Below, piece by piece: positions 13,544-15,959 of a stretch of DNA of 15,959 bases; positions within the stretch are counted from its first letter, which is position 1; each line of letters begins with the position of its first letter. The translations under genes and the position numbers were made by a program. This stretch comes from Stagnihabitans sp043738565 (GTDB taxonomy: Bacteria; Pseudomonadota; Alphaproteobacteria; Rhodobacterales; Rhodobacteraceae). Below the pieces are notes generated by a model that did no database searches, was not told the DNA's origin, and was given only the letters and a program-made list of their open reading frames with translations. The stretch spans positions 1-15,959 of the forward strand of contig JAYUGA010000091.1 of assembly GCA_043738565.1 (NCBI GenBank), in the 5' to 3' direction.

Positions 13544-14895
13544 ACGTTCAAAAGCAGGTGCTGGCGTTCCCACGGGCTGATGACTTGCAGGAATTCCTTG
13601 TATTCGTTGCGTTTCACCGAATCGTAAACCTTGCAGAAATCCTCACCCAGCACCGCTTTCAGCGCCGCATCGGCGTCCAGCAAATCCAGGGCGTCGCCCA
13701 TGTTGGTCGGGATGTCGTCGCCGTCGCTATAGGCGTTGGATTTGAACTCGGGGCGCGGGTCGCGCTTTTCCATCAGACCGAGATAGCCGCAGGCCAGCGT
13801 GGCGGCGATGCCGAGATAGGGGTTGCAATCCATGCCGGGCAGGCGGTTTTCGATGCGGCGGGCAGCGGGGGGGGAAACCGGAATGCGCAGGCCGGTGGTG
13901 CGGTTGTCGCGGCCCCATTCGAGGTTGATCGGCGCCGAGAAGTCGGGGACATAGCGGCGGTAGGAATTGACGTAAGGGGCCAGCACGGCGATTGCCCCGG
14001 TCAGGTGGTTCTGTAATCCGGCGATGAAGTGGTAGAACGCCTCGGTCTCCTCGCCCTTTTTTTCGGAGAAGATGTTCTTGTCGGTCTTGCTGTCCACCAC
14101 CGAGGTGTGGATGTGCATGGCGCTGCCCGGCTCGCCCGCAATCGGTTTGGCCATGAAGGTGGCGAAACAATCGTGGCGCAGGGCGGCTTCGCGGATCAGG
14201 CGTTTGAAGAAGAACACGTCATCGGCCAGACGGACCGGGTCGCCGTGGGCAAGGTTCAACTCGACTTGCCCCGCGCCGCCTTCTTGCAAGATGCCGTCGA
14301 TTTCAAGGCCTTGCGCCTCTGCAAAGTCGTAAAGGTCGTCGATGACCTTGCCGTATTCGTCGATGGCGGACAGCGAATAGGCCTGCTTGCCCGCAGCACG
14401 ACGCCCGGTGCGGCCCATCGGCGCCTCGACCGGCATGTTGGGGTCGATGTTGCGGGCGGTCAGGAAAAATTCCATCTCCGGCGCCACAACCGGGGTCCAG
14501 CCCTGATCGTTGTACAGTTGCACGATGCGTTTCAGGACGTTGCGGGGAGAGAAGGCGATCGGATTGCCGTCCTGGTCCATCGCGTCATGGATGACCTGCA
14601 AGGTCACGTCTGCCGTCCACGGCGCTGCGGTGGCGGTGGTGAAATCGGGAACCATGACCATGTCCGGCTCGGTGAAAGCATCGAAAGGGTTGTTGGCCCA
14701 TTCGCCGGTGATGGTCTGCAAGAAGATCGAGTTCGGCAGGTAGTAGTTGGTCTGTTTGGCAAATTTCTGCGCAGGCATCGCCTTGCCGCGCGCGACACCG
14801 GCAATGTCGCCAATCACGCACTCCACTTCATCGACCCGGCGGGAGCCGATGTATTCGCGGGCGGCTTCGGGCAGTTGGTCGGTCCATTTCGACAT
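13540..14895 (-). CDS. Glutamine synthetase-family gamma-glutamyl-amine ligase, PuuA-like
   Basis: Encodes a 451-residue glutamine-synthetase-fold ligase that activates glutamate with ATP and joins it to an amine. Metal and substrate residues are visible: E140/E142 in 'APEMEFF', E205 and E212 in 'QEGGAGQVELN', H261 in 'GSAMHIHTS', R337 in 'NRTTGLRIP', and E349 in 'RIENRLPGMDCNPYLG'. The 'NNPFDAF.EPDMVMVPD' segment near the N-terminus and the neighbouring PuuB-like gene place it with PuuA/PauA gamma-glutamylpolyamine synthetases rather than housekeeping GlnA, which is usually about 470 residues and carries an adenylylation Tyr. The amine substrate is not known. The start at the ATG (14895) is chosen over a GTG at 14904; both follow an AAAGAG-like element. 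Its stop overlaps the next start by four bases. Confidence 0.92.
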   Translation of the reverse strand: MSKWTDQLPEAAREYIGSRRVDEVECVIGDIAGVARGKAMPAQKFAKQTNYYLPNSIFLQTITGEWANNPFDAFTEPDMVMVPDFTTATAAPWTADVTLQVIHDAMDQDGNPIAFSPRNVLKRIVQLYNDQGWTPVVAPEMEFFLTARNIDPNMPVEAPMGRTGRRAAGKQAYSLSAIDEYGKVIDDLYDFAEAQGLEIDGILQEGGAGQVELNLAHGDPVRLADDVFFFKRLIREAALRHDCFATFMAKPIAGEPGSAMHIHTSVVDSKTDKNIFSEKKGEETEAFYHFIAGLQNHLTGAIAVLAPYVNSYRRYVPDFSAPINLEWGRDNRTTGLRIPVSPPAARRIENRLPGMDCNPYLGIAATLACGYLGLMEKRDPRPEFKSNAYSDGDDIPTNMGDALDLLDADAALKAVLGEDFCKVYDSVKRNEYKEFLQVISPWERQHLLLNV

Positions 14896-14928
14896 TTGGA
14901 TCACTCTTTGCGGGTCAGGTTTTTCGGA

Positions 14929-15609
14929 TCAGGCCCGGGGTTGTTTGAAGAAAGCGGCGATCTGGTTCGCCATTGTCTGGTTTTGATTGGGTTCGGTCAG
15001 CCGCAGACCGGCGGCAGCCAAAAGCGCATCGGGCACCACGCCTTTGCCGCGTGTCTGCATCAGGCGGTCGACAAAATCGGACTGGAACTCGGGGTGGGCC
15101 TGCACGGTGAAGGCGCGGTCGTCGTAAAGAAGTGCCGCGTTGCTGCAAAAGTCGTTGCTGGCCACGACCTTGGCGCTGGCCGGAGCCTGCGTGACCTGAT
15201 CACGATGCCATGCGTTCAGGGTGAGCGTGGCATCGCCGAAGGCATAGTCCTGCGGACCGACAGCCCAGCCGTCGGCAAACCGCTCCACTTTGCCGCCCAT
15301 CGCCTGCGCGATGATCTGGTGGCCAAAGCAGACCCCGACCATTGGCACCCGGGCGGCAAAGCTGTCGCGGATGAACTGTTCCAGCGGTGGAATCCACGGG
15401 TGATCCTCATAGGTGCCGTGGCGCGAGCCGGTGATCAGCCAGCCGTCACACGCGTTGACCGTCGCGGGAAAAACACTCTCGACCACGCGAAAGCTGCGGA
15501 AGGTAAAGCCGTGGCCCGCCAAGAGCCGCGCGAACATGTCGGGATAGTCGCCCATCGTGTCCGAGAGCGCCTCTGGTGCCAGGCCGGTTTGCAGGATGCC
15601 GATCAGCAT
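14929..15609 (-). CDS. Class I glutamine amidotransferase-like protein (GMP synthase-like)
   Basis: Encodes a 226-residue stand-alone class I GATase-fold protein of the type resembling the amidotransferase half of GMP synthase. The triad is complete: C94 in 'GVCFGHQIIAQ', H172 and E174 in 'VQAHPEF'. 'ITGSRHGTYEDHPWI' (59-73) is the oxyanion region typical of the group. No synthase partner domain is attached. It lies between two glutamine-synthetase-family genes and 33 bases before the second. In the E. coli Puu route the hydrolase releasing glutamate (PuuD) is also a Cys-His-Glu enzyme, but of the peptidase C26 lineage with different motifs. I infer that this protein may hydrolyse a gamma-glutamyl amide; alternatively it may feed ammonia from glutamine. 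The ATG at 15609 has only a weak GGAAA site. Confidence 0.9.
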   Translation of the reverse strand: MLIGILQTGLAPEALSDTMGDYPDMFARLLAGHGFTFRSFRVVESVFPATVNACDGWLITGSRHGTYEDHPWIPPLEQFIRDSFAARVPMVGVCFGHQIIAQAMGGKVERFADGWAVGPQDYAFGDATLTLNAWHRDQVTQAPASAKVVASNDFCSNAALLYDDRAFTVQAHPEFQSDFVDRLMQTRGKGVVPDALLAAAGLRLTEPNQNQTMANQIAAFFKQPRA

Positions 15610-15645
15610 GAAATTTCCACGTTAGGGTGCCAGAAGGGTAGCGTG

Positions 15646-15673
15646 ACGCCCCCCCGGTTGGTCAAGGGGGCGT
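15646..15673. terminator. Hairpin between the two ligase-cluster genes
   Basis: ACGCCCCC (15646-15653) pairs with GGGGGCGT (15666-15673) around a 12-base loop, starting just after the stop of the upstream minus-strand gene. A short T-run (15673-15676) follows only on the + strand, where no gene runs into it. For the minus-strand transcript it would be a stable hairpin without a U-tail, more likely a partial terminator or an mRNA-stabilising/processing element than a full stop. Confidence 0.45.
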
Positions 15674-15678
15674 TTTGG

Positions 15679-15959
15679 TCAGACGGTGTCGAGATACAGC
15701 TCGACCTTCTCGGCATCGGACAATTCGCCCAGATAATGCAGTTCCTGCCGTTTGGTCGAGATCAGGTTCTTGATCAGTTCCGGATGCAGGAATCGCGGCA
15801 CGATGGCGCTTTGTTCCAAGGCATCGATCGCCGCCTGCCAATCCGCCGCGATCTGCGGCAGACCCTCGACGGCATAGGCGTTGCCGACAATCGGGCTGGC
15901 CGGTTCCATCTCGCGCTCGATCCCGTCGAGTGCCGCGCCAAGGATGGCGGTCAGCATCA
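15679..15959 (-). CDS. Glutamine synthetase-family protein, C-terminal part (cut by window edge)
   Basis: Only the last 93 codons are inside the window; the gene continues beyond base 15959 and its start is not visible. The segment fits the C-terminal helices of a glutamine-synthetase-family ligase: 'GNAYAVEGLPQIAADWQAAIDALEQS' followed by a conserved-looking 'ELIKNLISTKRQELHYL' and a short acidic end. It aligns in layout with the end of the intact ligase at 13540 ('LDLLDADAALKAVLGEDF...KRNEYKEFL') but is clearly different in sequence, so it is a paralogue and not a recent duplicate. Together with the intact ligase it flanks the GATase gene, all on the minus strand. Its active-site residues lie outside the window, so its specificity cannot be judged. 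Confidence 0.82.
   Translation of the reverse strand, partial: MLTAILGAALDGIEREMEPASPIVGNAYAVEGLPQIAADWQAAIDALEQSAIVPRFLHPELIKNLISTKRQELHYLGELSDAEKVELYLDTV

Noticed and set aside
13540..14895. Housekeeping glutamine synthetase (glnA)
   Set aside because: Shorter than typical GlnA, and genetically coupled by an ATGA overlap to a PuuB-like oxidoreductase; a PuuA-like ligase fits better.
1..15959. CRISPR array, insertion sequence, prophage, tRNA or rRNA gene
   Set aside because: No repeat-spacer pattern, transposase, terminal inverted repeats, phage protein or recognisable structural RNA was seen on either strand.

Overview
The window is GC-rich, with densely packed genes, strong GC3 bias and gene content that point to an alphaproteobacterium, most likely Rhodobacterales (Rhodobacter/Paracoccus relatives). 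The placement rests on a phaZ<>phaC-phaP-phaR cluster with CTGC-N3-GCAG operators, on the protein sequences, and on a hairpin-plus-'GGGATATTTG' tail that I remember as common in this order. No taxonomic search could be run.

Layout. (1) 1-506: no confident gene; a 16-bp direct repeat lies at 384-421. (2) 507-1451: a DUF2177 membrane protein and a YffB-like ArsC/Spx-family protein on +, meeting a cold-shock protein gene on - with overlapping stop codons. (3) 1633-3579 (-): threonyl-tRNA synthetase with all editing and zinc ligands. (4) 3801-5444 (+): two alpha/beta hydrolases. The first has an intact Ser-Asp-His triad. The second has Gly where the nucleophilic Ser should be. (5) 5489-9932: a complete short-chain polyhydroxyalkanoate (PHB) module: depolymerase phaZ (-), divergent class I synthase phaC (+), phasin phaP (+) and regulator phaR (+). 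A LysR-type regulator follows, starting at or just after the phaR stop. (6) 10961-15959 (-): a DegT-type PLP aminotransferase, a PuuB-like FAD oxidoreductase, a PuuA-like gamma-glutamyl-amine synthetase, a class I glutamine-amidotransferase-fold protein, and the 3' end of a second glutamine-synthetase-family gene cut by the window edge.

How the parts work together. PhaC makes PHB from 3-hydroxyacyl-CoA, PhaP coats the granule, PhaZ mobilises the polymer, and PhaR is expected to sense polymer and repress through CTGC-N3-GCAG sites. Three perfect sites and one degenerate site are visible. One sits in the short phaZ/phaC divergent spacer, one exactly fills the 17-bp spacer of a good phaP promoter, one lies 28 bp further upstream of phaP, and the degenerate one precedes phaR. 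A strong intrinsic terminator separates phaP from phaR. The right-hand minus-strand cluster looks like a gamma-glutamylation route for catabolism of an amine or polyamine: a ligase adds glutamate, the FAD enzyme oxidises the amine, and a hydrolase releases glutamate. The putative hydrolase belongs to the GMP-synthase-like GATase lineage rather than the PuuD lineage, and there are two ligase paralogues.

Nothing here is a clearly new type of system. The points most worth following are the nucleophile-less hydrolase, the PhaR operator architecture, and the variant gamma-glutamylation operon with its DegT aminotransferase.
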